Origin: Gemmatirosa kalamazoonensis
GTDB taxonomy: Bacteria; Gemmatimonadota; Gemmatimonadetes; Gemmatimonadales; Gemmatimonadaceae
DNA length: 64,000 nucleotides
Direction of reading: 5' to 3'
NCBI RefSeq assembly: GCF_000522985.1
Contig: NZ_CP007129.1
Span: forward strand, 248,001 to 312,000
Part shown: positions 18,179-26,933 of the stretch, one piece after another
How the letters are laid out: the number at the start of each line of letters is the position of its first letter
How positions within the stretch are numbered: position 1 is the first letter of the stretch
Program-made: the position numbers and the translations under genes
Notes under the pieces: generated by a model
Database searches by the model: none
What the model saw: the letters and a program-made list of their open reading frames with translations, nothing else
Told to the model about the DNA's origin: nothing

Positions 18179-19249
18179 ATGCCTAACGATAATCCGCTCG
18201 CGTCCCTCGGCTGGGACGACGAGTGGCGGACGCACTTCGCGCCGTTCGTGAATTCCCTCGTGCCGGCGCGCGTCGTCGCCGAGCACCGCAGCCGGTATCT
18301 CGTCGCCGGCGACGGTGGGGAGCGGAGCGCCGTCGTCGCCGGCCGTCTGCGCCACGACGACGACACGACCGACGCCCGGCCCGCCGTCGGCGACTGGGTC
18401 GCGGTCGACGCTGGGCCCGACGGTGTCGCGGTGATCCGCGCGGTGCTGCCGCGACGCACCGCGTTCGTGCGCCGGGCCGCGGGGCGCGCCGCGCGACCGC
18501 AGGTCGTCGCCGCGAACGTCGACGTCGCCGCCATCGTCGCGCCGCTGTCCGAGCCGCCCAACGCGCGGTGGGTGGAGCGGTTCGTCGCCGTCGCGTGGGA
18601 GAGCGGCGCGGTGCCGCTGGTCGTGCTCACGAAGGCGGATCTCTGCAACGACCCCGAGGACGCGGTCGCCGCGCTGCGTCCGTCGGTACCCGGCGTCGAC
18701 GTCGTCGCGGTCTCGGCGTCGGCGGGGACGCTCGACCCGCTGCGCGCGCACCTCGTGCCGGGGCGCACGCTCGTGCTGCTCGGCAAGTCCGGCGCCGGCA
18801 AGTCCACGCTCGTCAACGCGCTGCTCGGCCACGAACGCATGGCGACGCGCGACGTGCGCGACGACGGCAAGGGGCGCCACACGACGACGCACCGCGAGCT
18901 CGTGCCGCTCGATGGCGGCGCGCTGCTCGTCGACACGCCGGGGATGCGCGAGCTCGCGCTGTGGGGCGGCGACGGCGGTGTCGAGGCGACGTACGCCGAC
19001 GTCGAGGCGCTCGCCGATGAATGCCGCTTCCGCGACTGCGCGCACGACGGCGAGCCCGGTTGCGCGGTGGCCGACGCCGTGGCCGCCGGCACGTTAGGCA
19101 CCGACCGGCTGGCGTCGTGGCGGAAGCTGCGCCGCGAGCTGGCCCATCTCGCGCGTCGGGACGACCCCCGTGCCGCGGCCGAAGTGCGGGCGCGCACGAA
19201 GGTCATCATGCGCAACGTGACGCGGCTCTATCGTGAGCGCGGGCGTTGA
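18179..19249 (+). CDS. rsgA: Ribosome small-subunit-dependent GTPase A
   Basis: A 356-residue circularly permuted GTPase that checks 30S maturation. An OB-fold N-terminal domain (residues about 35-110) is followed by G4 (LTKAD, about 151), G1 (GKSGAGKST, about 202), a switch region (GKGRHTTTHRELV) and G3 (DTPGM, about 251). The C-terminal zinc site is CRFRDCAHDGEPGC starting at about 281. All motifs are intact. The start ATG is followed at once by a GCCTAACG octamer coding Pro-Asn. Confidence 0.95.
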   Translation: MPNDNPLASLGWDDEWRTHFAPFVNSLVPARVVAEHRSRYLVAGDGGERSAVVAGRLRHDDDTTDARPAVGDWVAVDAGPDGVAVIRAVLPRRTAFVRRAAGRAARPQVVAANVDVAAIVAPLSEPPNARWVERFVAVAWESGAVPLVVLTKADLCNDPEDAVAALRPSVPGVDVVAVSASAGTLDPLRAHLVPGRTLVLLGKSGAGKSTLVNALLGHERMATRDVRDDGKGRHTTTHRELVPLDGGALLVDTPGMRELALWGGDGGVEATYADVEALADECRFRDCAHDGEPGCAVADAVAAGTLGTDRLASWRKLRRELAHLARRDDPRAAAEVRARTKVIMRNVTRLYRERGR

Positions 19250-19261
19250 GGCGCTCCTGGA

Positions 19262-19395
19262 CTCCACGTACGAGTGTTCGTAGGACTGAAGGAAGACTGA
19301 AGAGGGACTGAAGAAGGAAACACCAACGAAGTTGTTGGTCCTTCTTCAGTCCTCCTTCAATCCTGCTTCAGTCCCACGAGAAACACGTACGTGGA
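19262..19395. repeat. Long palindrome with GACTGAAG tandem units
   Basis: Inner arms are built of three 11-bp units each: GACTGAAGGAA, GACTGAAGAGG and GACTGAAGAAG on the left, answered by CTTCTTCAGTC-type units on the right. The loop is about 20 nt and contains a small hairpin. Outer arms CTCCACGTACGAGTG and CACGTACGTGGAG extend the pairing. The element abuts two gene remnants and provides a stop codon to one of them. Confidence 0.85.
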
Positions 19396-19510
19396 GGCCG
19401 GCCGAGCGCGCCCACGCAGCCTATGGTCGAGGTCGAACGGGCGCGCGAGGCTGTTCCCGGCGACGTCCTCGAGCGCGGCGTCGACGTGCAGCGTGTACGA
19501 TCCCGGCACC
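19357..19510 (-). pseudogene. C-terminal fragment of a secreted Ig-like protein
   Basis: The minus-strand frame reads VPGSYTLHVDAALEDVAGN then SLARPFDLDH, the closing strands of a Big_5/SbsA-like Ig domain. It then runs into the GACTGAAG palindrome, which supplies the last residues and the TGA at 19357. The upstream part is missing: at about 19510 the sequence changes to LytTR coding on the other strand. This is a truncated leftover at a recombination junction. Confidence 0.5.
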
Positions 19511-19798
19511 CACTTCGTGATGCTGCACGTCGAGGAGATCGACTGGATCGAGGCGGCGGCGAGCTACGTGCGCGTGCACGCGCGCGACCGCGTGTTCGTG
19601 CTGCGCGGCACGATGAGCGCGCTCGAGCAGCGGCTCGACCTGCGGCAGTTCGCGCGGATCCACCGCTCCACCATCGTGAACGTCGACCGGGTGCGCGAGA
19701 TCCGACCTGAGCGGCACGGTGACTACGACATCGTGCTCGCGGACGGCCGTACGCTGCGGCTGGGGCGTGCCTATCGTGAGACGCTGCTCGGGCGCTAG
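19509..19798 (+). pseudogene. LytTR DNA-binding domain without its receiver
   Basis: The frame encodes about 95 residues of a LytTR domain: VEEIDWIEAAASYVRVHA, then RIHRSTIVNVDRVREIRP and LADGRTLRLGRAYRETLLGR. The domain is complete, but the N-terminal receiver of a LytR/AlgR-type response regulator is absent. The sequence before 19509 belongs to another gene fragment. An internal ATG at 19520 could still start a free DNA-binding domain, so residual function is possible. The TAG stop is shared with the convergent HTH gene within CTAG. Confidence 0.6.
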
Positions 19799-20394
19799 TC
19801 CCGCGAGTCGCGATTCGACGGCGCGAGCACGAAGGTGAGCTCGTACGGCGAGCGGTTCGTCGCGCGTGCGCCGGCGCGGTCGCGTCGGCCCGATCGCATG
19901 AGCGTGATGAGCCGGTCCAGCAGCGCATTCACCTCGGCCAGCTCGCTCGCGGAGAGCGACCCGCGGGCCCGGCCAGCCCAGAGATTTCGCCGCGGGCCCT
20001 CCACGACGGCGATGTCCGGTCGGAACCCGCGGCGAAACGTTCGTTCGGCGCTGCGCAGCATGGATCCGATGACCCGCAGCACGGCGGCTTTGTTGGTCCG
20101 ACTCGCCGGCCGGTACTCGAGATACAGGGACTTGTGCGCGACGTCGAGGCGCAGGTCGGCGCGCCCGTTCGCCTCCTCCCGCACTTCCGTCAGCAGCCGA
20201 ACCTCGAGCAGGCGCCTGACGTGGTAGTACAGGCCGTCCGCCGGCTTGCCCAGCGCGGTGGCCAGCTCGGCGACCGAGCACGGCCCGATCGCCGCCACGG
20301 CATCGAGGATGTCCTGTCGGATCGGCGACGACAGCGCCCGGATCTGGCGCGGATCGGCAATCGGTAAACCCTGCGACGCGATGGAATGTCTCAT
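19795..20394 (-). CDS. ArsR-like winged-helix transcriptional regulator
   Basis: A 199-residue protein. The N-terminal helix-turn-helix contains RALSSPIRQDILDAVAAIGP, then SVAELATALGKPADGLYYH and VRRLLEVRLLTEV, the ArsR/HTH_20 pattern. The C-terminal half (ASELAEVNALLDRLITLMRS) is probably a helical dimerisation region. It diverges from the aspartyl-protease gene across 42 bp containing a perfect inverted repeat, so it likely controls both promoters. ATG 20394 fits the homology start. Confidence 0.8.
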   Translation of the reverse strand: MRHSIASQGLPIADPRQIRALSSPIRQDILDAVAAIGPCSVAELATALGKPADGLYYHVRRLLEVRLLTEVREEANGRADLRLDVAHKSLYLEYRPASRTNKAAVLRVIGSMLRSAERTFRRGFRPDIAVVEGPRRNLWAGRARGSLSASELAEVNALLDRLITLMRSGRRDRAGARATNRSPYELTFVLAPSNRDSRD

Positions 20395-20404
20395 GGGGTG
20401 GTCT

Positions 20405-20426
20405 TGAAATTCTAGCGAAAATTTCA
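20405..20426. promoter_or_regulatory. Candidate operator in the divergent 42-bp spacer
   Basis: TGAAATT, 8 nt, AATTTCA: a perfect 7-bp inverted repeat, A/T-rich in a G/C-rich genome. It sits between the divergent starts at 20394 and 20437. The position and symmetry suit binding of the adjacent winged-helix regulator. The A/T-richness may also reflect overlapping -10 boxes. Confidence 0.5.
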
Positions 20427-20436
20427 GGGTGCCACC

Positions 20437-21642
20437 ATGACACGCTCTGCCGCCTACGCCGCCCTGGCGATCATTTGTGCTGGCCGTGTCGCCGCGAGCC
20501 AGAGCGCGCCGAGCGCGCCGAACGTGCCGGTCGTGATACCCATTCGGGTCGTCAACAATCACGTCCACCTCCGAATGTCGAGCGGCGGCCGCGACCTCTC
20601 GATGATCTACGACACCGGCGCCGGCACGACGCTGCTCGACCTGCCCGTCGCCGAGAGCCTCGGGTTGCGGCTCGGGCCGGCCGTGAACATCGGCGGCGCG
20701 GGCCCCAATGCGGCTCGCGGCTTCCGCCTCGCCAGCGGCTCGCTCGTCCTTCCGCAGGACTCGACGATCACGGTGACGCCGGCCATCGCGTTCCCGATGA
20801 GCATCGCCGTCTTCGAGGGCCTCCCGGTGAACGGCATCCTCGGCGCGGACTTCACCGCGCAGTCCGTCGTGCAGCTCGACTACGCGCGCCAGCGGATGAT
20901 GCTGTATCCACGCACGTTCCGGTACGCCGGCGACGGCATCCGTCTGCCGCTCACGTTCAAGGACGGACATCCCCACACCGTCGGCCAGGTGGTGCTCGCG
21001 GACGGCGCGCGCCTCTCGGCCGACTGCGCGATCGACGTGGGGGCCTCGTCCGCTCTCATGCTCACCAAGCCGTTCGTCGAGAAGCACCACCTGCTCGATC
21101 GGGTCGGGCCCACCATCCACCGCAAGTCGGGTCGAGGCGTGGGCGGCAGCGCATGGACGACGATCGGGCGCGTCGCCGCCGTGCGACTCGGCACCGCGGA
21201 ACTTCGCGCGCCGATCACGGCGTTCTACGGCGATTCGGCCGGTGTCTTCTCCACGGACCGCAGCTTCGAGTGCAACGTCGGTGGAGAGATTCTTCGCCGC
21301 TACATCGTGTATCTCGACTACGGCCGGAAGGAGATGATCCTCGAGCCCACCGCCGCGGTCGACGATCCGTTCGAGGCCGACATGAGTGGGGCGGCGTTCC
21401 GGATGGACACCGCAGCGGGTGGCATCCGCGTCACGGACATCATGCCGCGCGGGCCCGCCGAAGCCGCGGGCCTGCAGGAAGACGACCTGCTCGTCGGCAT
21501 CGACGGGCGCCCCGCGCTGGAGGTCGGCGTGGAAGCGCTGCGGCGCCGCTTCCGACAGCACGGCGGCGAGGTGGAGCTCACGGTGCGTCGCGCGCAGGGG
21601 GACCGCGTGATCGTCCGCCTTCCCGTGCGCCGATTGATCTAG
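20437..21642 (+). CDS. Exported retropepsin-like aspartyl protease with PDZ domain
   Basis: A 401-residue protein. A Sec signal peptide covers residues 1-21. The first aspartyl-protease lobe has MIYDTGAGTTLLDLPVAE (catalytic DTG) and VNGILGADF. The second half has CAIDVGASSALMLTKPFVEK, with a DVG in place of DTG. It ends in a PDZ domain with GGIRVTDIMPRGPAEAAGLQ and LVGIDGRPALEVG. The protein probably acts in the periplasm as a protease or peptide-binding quality-control factor. It is divergent from an ArsR-like regulator. Confidence 0.85.
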   Translation: MTRSAAYAALAIICAGRVAASQSAPSAPNVPVVIPIRVVNNHVHLRMSSGGRDLSMIYDTGAGTTLLDLPVAESLGLRLGPAVNIGGAGPNAARGFRLASGSLVLPQDSTITVTPAIAFPMSIAVFEGLPVNGILGADFTAQSVVQLDYARQRMMLYPRTFRYAGDGIRLPLTFKDGHPHTVGQVVLADGARLSADCAIDVGASSALMLTKPFVEKHHLLDRVGPTIHRKSGRGVGGSAWTTIGRVAAVRLGTAELRAPITAFYGDSAGVFSTDRSFECNVGGEILRRYIVYLDYGRKEMILEPTAAVDDPFEADMSGAAFRMDTAAGGIRVTDIMPRGPAEAAGLQEDDLLVGIDGRPALEVGVEALRRRFRQHGGEVELTVRRAQGDRVIVRLPVRRLI

Positions 21643-21721
21643 ACGTCGGAATCACGTCGCGCCCTGCACGAGCGGCGACACGCGGCCAGATTGAAGCACT
21701 CCCAGGCGCCGACCGATTCCG

Positions 21722-23053
21722 ATGTCCCACGTCTTCCACCGCGACCCGAGCGTCGCGCTTCCCGTCGTCGTCGCCGGCGACGGCCCGTACCTGATCGACC
21801 GCGACGGCCGCCGCTATCTCGACGCCTCGGGCGGCGCGGCGGTGTCGTGCCTCGGCCACAGCGACCGAGAGGTGATCGCGGCGATCAAGGCGCAGCTCGA
21901 CGTGCTGCCGTACGCGCACACGAGCTTCTTCACGAACGAGCCGGCCGAAGCGCTCGCCGAAGCGCTCGTGTCGCACGCGCCGGAGGGCTTCTCGCGCGTG
22001 TTCTTCGTCTCCGGCGGATCGGAGGCCGTGGAGGCGGCGCTCAAGCTCGCGCGGCAGTACTTCGTCGAGATCGGGCAGCCGGCGCGCCACCGCATCGTCG
22101 CGCGGCGCCAGAGCTACCACGGCGGCACGATCGGCGGGCTCTCGGCCGGCGGCAACGTCGCGCGGCGCGAGCTGTACGGGCCGATCCTGCTCGACGTGTC
22201 GCACGTCTCGCCGTGCTACGCCTACCGCGGCAAGGAGCCCGGCGAGTCCGACGACGCGTACGGCGCGCGCCTCGCCGCGGAGCTGGACGCCGAGCTCCTG
22301 CGACTCGGCCCGGAGACGGTGATGGCGTTCGTCGCCGAGACCGTGGTCGGCGCGACGTTGGGCGCGGTGCCGGCCGTGGCGGGGTACTTCCGTCGCGTGC
22401 GCGAGGTGTGCGACCGCCACGGCGTGCTGCTGATCCTCGACGAGGTGATGTCGGGGATGGGACGCACGGGTACGATGTACGCCTGCGAGCAGGAGGGGAT
22501 CGTTCCCGACCTGCTCTGCGTCTCGAAGGGTATCGGAGCAGGCTATCAGCCGCTCGGCGCGACGCTGGTGCACGAGCGGATCTACGACGCGATCGTGAGC
22601 GGCTCGGGCGCGTTCCGCCACGCGCACACGTTCATGGGCCACGCGACGGCGTGCGCCGCGGGGCTCGCCGTGCAGCGGGCGATCGCCGAGCGCGGCTTGC
22701 TGCCGCAGGTGCGATCGTTGGGCGACGCGCTGCTCTCGGCGCTGCGCGAGCGGTTCGCCGAGTACCCGTTCGTCGGCGACGTGCGGGGGCGCGGGCTGTT
22801 CGTCGGCGTCGAGCTGGTGGCGGATCGCGAGAGCAGGCAGCCGTTCGAGCCGGGTCGCGCGGTGCACAAGCGCGTCAAGCGCGCGGCGATGGCGCGCGGC
22901 ATGTTGTGCTACCCGAATGGGGGCACCGCGGACGGGGTCCGCGGCGACCACGTGCTGCTCGCGCCGGCGTTCATCGTGGACGAGCGGCAATTGACCATCA
23001 TCGTCGACACGCTGGCCGAGGCGATCGACGAGGCGACGACGACCGATCACTGA
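21722..23053 (+). CDS. Class III PLP-dependent aminotransferase
   Basis: A 443-residue fold-type I enzyme. FFVSGGSEAVEAALKLARQY binds the phosphate. LLILDEVMSGMGRTGTMYA carries the Asp to the pyridine N. The Schiff-base Lys is in LLCVSKGIGAGYQPLGA. The pattern is close to the aspartate-aminotransferase-like/YhxA branch, which uses amines or omega-amino acids as donors. Substrate is not assignable. Adjacent genes give no pathway. A long palindrome follows 6 bp after the stop. Confidence 0.85.
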   Translation: MSHVFHRDPSVALPVVVAGDGPYLIDRDGRRYLDASGGAAVSCLGHSDREVIAAIKAQLDVLPYAHTSFFTNEPAEALAEALVSHAPEGFSRVFFVSGGSEAVEAALKLARQYFVEIGQPARHRIVARRQSYHGGTIGGLSAGGNVARRELYGPILLDVSHVSPCYAYRGKEPGESDDAYGARLAAELDAELLRLGPETVMAFVAETVVGATLGAVPAVAGYFRRVREVCDRHGVLLILDEVMSGMGRTGTMYACEQEGIVPDLLCVSKGIGAGYQPLGATLVHERIYDAIVSGSGAFRHAHTFMGHATACAAGLAVQRAIAERGLLPQVRSLGDALLSALRERFAEYPFVGDVRGRGLFVGVELVADRESRQPFEPGRAVHKRVKRAAMARGMLCYPNGGTADGVRGDHVLLAPAFIVDERQLTIIVDTLAEAIDEATTTDH

Positions 23054-23058
23054 GTGGC

Positions 23059-23185
23059 GTCTCACGACGCCTCGGCAGGCAAGGCTCCTCGCGTTTGGTC
23101 GCGGATCAGCGGATCAGCGGATTCGCGGATTCGTCGATCCGCGACCAAGACACGAGGGGCTCTCACTGCTGGGGAGTCGTGAGAC
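23059..23185. repeat. Nested palindrome with four GCGGAT(CA/TC) units
   Basis: The outermost arms GTCTCACGAC (23059-23068) and GTCGTGAGAC (23176-23185) are perfect. Next are CCTCGCGTTTGGTCGCGGATC (23087-23107) and its near-inverse ending GACCAAGACACGAGG. The core at 23101-23132 is four 8-bp direct units: GCGGATCA twice, then GCGGATTC twice. The element fills the whole space between the aminotransferase and GH9 genes. Confidence 0.85.
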
Positions 23186-23203
23186 AGCGCGCGGAACCCT
23201 ACG

Positions 23204-24940
23204 ATGCTCTCTCTGTTACTCGCCGTTCTCGACTCGACGCACTTCGTCCGCGTCAACCAGGTGGGCTACCTCCCCGACGCGCCGAAGGTCGCGGTGGTCT
23301 GCTCGCTCGACGGCACGACGCTCGGCCGGTTCCACGTGGAGGACGAGGGTGGACGCATCGTGCTGCGCGAGCGCGCGTCGACCACGGCCGGCCCGTTAGG
23401 CCCGTGCGCCGCCACGGAGCGGCTGGACTTCTCGGCGGTGCGCGCGGCGGGGCGCTACGTGATCGTCGCGGGGAACGTGCGGTCGCCGGTGGTGCGCGTC
23501 GGGCCGGACGTGTGGGCCGGGGGCGCGGACACGGCGCTCTACTACCTGCGGCAGCAGCGCTCCGGCTACAACCCGTTCTTCCGCGACTCCGTGCATCGCC
23601 ACGACGGCAACGTCATCGACGACTCGGGGCGGGTAGTGAAGTTCCTGCCGGTGAGCGGCGGGTGGGCGGACGCGTCGGACTACCTGCAGTACGTCACCAC
23701 GTCGGCGACCGCGACGTACGCGCTGCTCGCGGCGTATCGCGACCACCCGCGCGCGACGGCGGACGCGTTCGACGCGCGCGGCCTTCCCGGGCCGAACGGC
23801 GTGCCCGATGCGCTGGACGAGGCGCGGCACGGGCTCGCGTGGCTGCTGCGCATGTATCCCGGCGGCGACGAGATGTACAACCAGCTCGCCGACGACCGCG
23901 ATCACAGCTACTTCGACCTGCCGACGAACGACTCGTCGGACTACGGCTGGGGGAAGGGGCGCGAGCGGCCGGTGTACCCGTGCACGGGGCGGCCGCAGGG
24001 GCTCTTCCAGTACAAGAACCGCGCGACCGGCTACGCCTCGACCGCGGGCAAGTACGCGGCCGCGTTCGCGCTCGCGGCGCGGCTGTACGCGCGCACCGAG
24101 CCCGCCTTCGCCGACACGCTGCGGCGGCGAGCCGAGGCGGCGTACGCGTTAGGCCGCGCGCACCCCGGCGCCTGCCAGACGGCGCCCGGACGCGCGCCGT
24201 ACTTCTACGAGGAGGACAGCTGGGCGGACGACATGGAGCTCGGCGCCGCCGAGCTGCACGCGCTCACCGGCGAGCGACGCTACCTGCGCGAGGCGCTCGC
24301 CTACGCGGTGCAGGAGCCGGTCACGCCGTGGATGGGCGCCGACACCGCGCGCCACTATCAGTGGTTCCCGTGGTTCAACGCCGGACACCACGCGCTCTGG
24401 CGCACGGGCGGCCGGCGCGAGCGCGGGCGAGCGGCGGCGTTCTATCGCGCGGGGCTCGAGCGCGTCGTGCGGCGCGGCGCGTCGAACGGCTTCCGTGTCG
24501 GCGTGCCGTTCATCTGGTGCTCCAACGACCTCGTGCTCGCGTTCGCGACGCAGGCGCTGCTCTACCGGCGCATGACGGGCGACGCGCGATTCCGCGTCGA
24601 GGAGCAGGCGGCGATCGACTGGCTGTTCGGCGCGAACCCGTGGGGCACGTCGATGGTGATCGGCTATCCGCGCGGCGGCCGGTGGGCGCGCGACCCGCAC
24701 TCCGCGGTCGCGTCGCGCTTCGGTCCGGAGGCGCTCACCGGCGGGCTGCTCGACGGGCCGGTGTACCGCTCGATCTACGGCAACCTGCGCGGCATCGCGT
24801 TGCACGACGCGGACGAGTACGCGCGGTTCAACACGGGCGCGGTCGTCTACCACGACGACATCGGCGACTACTCGACGAACGAGCCGATCATGGACGGCTC
24901 GGCGAGCCTCGTGTACCTGCTCGCCGCGCTCGTGCGTTAG
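23204..24940 (+). CDS. Glycoside hydrolase family 9 (cellulase-like) enzyme
   Basis: A 578-residue GH9 protein. A short N-terminal hydrophobic segment precedes a CelD_N-type Ig domain (FVRVNQVGYLPDAPKVAVV). The (alpha/alpha)6 barrel begins with VSGGWADASDYLQYVT, the GGWxDAxDY catalytic Asp motif. It ends with YHDDIGDYSTNEPIMDGSAS, carrying the Glu acid. Likely activity is endo-beta-1,4-glucanase or a related exo-enzyme. The signal peptide (MLSLLLAVL) is short, so export is uncertain. The stop TAG is inside a CGTTAGGC octamer and another octamer lies 23 bp downstream. Confidence 0.9.
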   Translation: MLSLLLAVLDSTHFVRVNQVGYLPDAPKVAVVCSLDGTTLGRFHVEDEGGRIVLRERASTTAGPLGPCAATERLDFSAVRAAGRYVIVAGNVRSPVVRVGPDVWAGGADTALYYLRQQRSGYNPFFRDSVHRHDGNVIDDSGRVVKFLPVSGGWADASDYLQYVTTSATATYALLAAYRDHPRATADAFDARGLPGPNGVPDALDEARHGLAWLLRMYPGGDEMYNQLADDRDHSYFDLPTNDSSDYGWGKGRERPVYPCTGRPQGLFQYKNRATGYASTAGKYAAAFALAARLYARTEPAFADTLRRRAEAAYALGRAHPGACQTAPGRAPYFYEEDSWADDMELGAAELHALTGERRYLREALAYAVQEPVTPWMGADTARHYQWFPWFNAGHHALWRTGGRRERGRAAAFYRAGLERVVRRGASNGFRVGVPFIWCSNDLVLAFATQALLYRRMTGDARFRVEEQAAIDWLFGANPWGTSMVIGYPRGGRWARDPHSAVASRFGPEALTGGLLDGPVYRSIYGNLRGIALHDADEYARFNTGAVVYHDDIGDYSTNEPIMDGSASLVYLLAALVR

Positions 24941-25091
24941 GCGGCTGCCGGCGGCGTCGTTAGGCGGCGTCCCCGCCCGGCGGGCTGAGCCGGCCGCGGC
25001 TCGGGGCCACTTGCATTTCCGACCGGCCGGGTGAGTGATGGCCGAGTCGCCGCCGAGCAGCGCAAGTCGACCGAGCGCTTCGGAGGGTCGC

Positions 25092-26882
25092 ATGATCGAC
25101 TACGTGAGTCACACGGCCGTGCTGGCGCGCGTACGCCTCGCACTCGCCGCCGTAGCGGATCCCGCCGTCGACGCGGACCGTGACGAGCTGCTCGCCGACG
25201 CGGCGGGCTACCCGGAGGCGCTCGTCGTCGGCGCGGTCGTCGACCACCTGCTGATGCACGCGGGGACGGATGGCGTGGAGCTGCAGCTCCTCGGCCGCGC
25301 GGCCGACCTGTGGACGCGCGGCCTGCAGGTGTACGAGGCCATCACCGCGGTGCGCGCTGGCGTGGAGTCCGCGCTGGCCGACCCTACCGCGCTCACGGCC
25401 GTCGCGACGTTCAACGCCGCGATGGCGCAGCTCGGCGCGCTGCGCACGGCGCTCACGGCGATCGGCGCGGACGTGGACTCGCTCCGCGACGACATCATCC
25501 CGCTGCCGTACCTGTCGACGCCGCACCCCCGACAGCAGGACCTGGCGATCGCCGCCTGGCCGTGGGGCGATCGCTTCCTCGCGCGGCGCACCGAGGCGTT
25601 CGTGCGGGCCGCGTTCGAGCACGCGAAGACGCCGCGCGCGCGCGCGTTCGCGTTAGGCACGCTCGCTTCCTACGCCGGCAACGTCGCCGGCTCGTCGTAT
25701 CTCGTGCACGCCGTCGGCGGACCGCGGCGCACGCACCCGCGGCGCGACCGCCTCGCGCGCAACACCGTCGGCGCGTGGCTGCGCGCGAACCGGCCGCTGC
25801 CGTCGCTGCGCAAGCTGGCCGAGATGGTGGGACACGCCGGCGCCGTCGGCGGCGCGCCCGGCCTTCCACCCGACGTCGACGGGCAGCTGAGCGCCGCGCT
25901 GGCCGATGCCTACCCCGGCATGCCGCCGGCCGACGTCGCGCTCGGTCTCCAGCGTCTGCGCCAGCACCTCGAGCTGCTGTCGGTGTTCGTGCGCCCGCCG
26001 CTGCCGGCGCCGCCGCCGACGGTGCTCATGGGAGCGTTGGCGCCGCTCGACGCGGTCGCCGGGCCGATCGACGTGGTCGAGGATCCGCCGCCGGGCGACC
26101 CGGGACCGCCGCCGCCGACCGGGCCCGACCCGGCGCCCGGCTCGCCGCCCGGCGCCGACGACAAGAGCAAGAAGAGCGACGCCTGCACGATCGTGATCGG
26201 GATCCTCGTGCTCGGGGTCGTGCTCCTGATCGACTGCATCGTCCACTGGGTGCAGAATCAGAAGTGCGACCCGATCAAGGATCTCGAGGACGCGCTCGGC
26301 GAGGACGGCGGGAATCCGGATCCGGAGCCCGACCCCACCGCGTCGCAGGCGCAGCTCGTCGCGCTCGCCGCGTCGCCTAACGGCACGATGCTCGTGATGC
26401 AGCTCTTCCAGTACCAGACGATCGCCTGGCAGGCGCTCAGCGGCGCGCTGGACTTCCTGGTGCACAAGGGGCTCGTCTACCCCGACGACCCGATGTTAGG
26501 CACCGTGCTGTTCACGCAGTTCACGGCGCTGCCGCCGCAGCCGACGTTCCCGATGCGCGACGAGGTCGCGGCGAACGAAGGCTACGTGAAGCCGCCCGGC
26601 GGCGCGGTGGAGCACCCGACGACCGCACCGCCGTCACCGTATCCCGTCGGTGCCTCGCCGGCGATCTTCGTCGACGGCGCCGCGGTCTACTCGCCGGCGA
26701 CCGGCGCGCCCGAGGTGGCGGTGCGCGTGTGGCTGCAGATCGCCCGCGGCGTGCTCGACTCCGAGAACTTCGACCTCGACGCCGACCGGCGGGCGCACGC
26801 CCCGTGCTGGCAGGTCCACGCCGGCACGTCGATCGACGACGACCCGCTGCAGGTCGAGACGCTTCCCTACGCCGCCCTCTGA
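25092..26882 (+). CDS. Large protein of unknown function with one membrane helix
   Basis: A 596-residue protein, not recognised. Residues 1-310 are helical (AVDADRDELLADAAGYPEAL; RQQDLAIAAWPWGDRFLARR). A Pro-rich linker follows (PPPGDPGPPPPTGPDPAP), then a Lys/Asp hinge and a single membrane segment at about 364-388 (ACTIVIGILVLGVVLLIDCI), then about 200 residues beginning HWVQNQKCDPIKDLEDALG. ATG 25092 is supported by CGGAGGG 5 nt upstream. The next gene is 51 bp downstream on the same strand, so the two may act together. No phage, secretion or toxin motif was found. Confidence 0.7.
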   Translation: MIDYVSHTAVLARVRLALAAVADPAVDADRDELLADAAGYPEALVVGAVVDHLLMHAGTDGVELQLLGRAADLWTRGLQVYEAITAVRAGVESALADPTALTAVATFNAAMAQLGALRTALTAIGADVDSLRDDIIPLPYLSTPHPRQQDLAIAAWPWGDRFLARRTEAFVRAAFEHAKTPRARAFALGTLASYAGNVAGSSYLVHAVGGPRRTHPRRDRLARNTVGAWLRANRPLPSLRKLAEMVGHAGAVGGAPGLPPDVDGQLSAALADAYPGMPPADVALGLQRLRQHLELLSVFVRPPLPAPPPTVLMGALAPLDAVAGPIDVVEDPPPGDPGPPPPTGPDPAPGSPPGADDKSKKSDACTIVIGILVLGVVLLIDCIVHWVQNQKCDPIKDLEDALGEDGGNPDPEPDPTASQAQLVALAASPNGTMLVMQLFQYQTIAWQALSGALDFLVHKGLVYPDDPMLGTVLFTQFTALPPQPTFPMRDEVAANEGYVKPPGGAVEHPTTAPPSPYPVGASPAIFVDGAAVYSPATGAPEVAVRVWLQIARGVLDSENFDLDADRRAHAPCWQVHAGTSIDDDPLQVETLPYAAL

Positions 26883-26933
26883 GCGCTCCGACGCCGCGCG
26901 GCGCACCCATTCCACTCCAGTGCCGGAGCCGCC

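Noticed and set aside
19262-19395. Insertion sequence ends at the LytTR/Ig-like junction
   Set aside because: No transposase and no target-site duplication was visible; the inverted structure is a hairpin element with tandem units.
21691-24963. A 1090-codon open frame on the plus strand spanning the aminotransferase and GH9 genes
   Set aside because: It is an Arg/Ala-rich shadow frame caused by high G+C. The real genes with intact motifs are in another frame.
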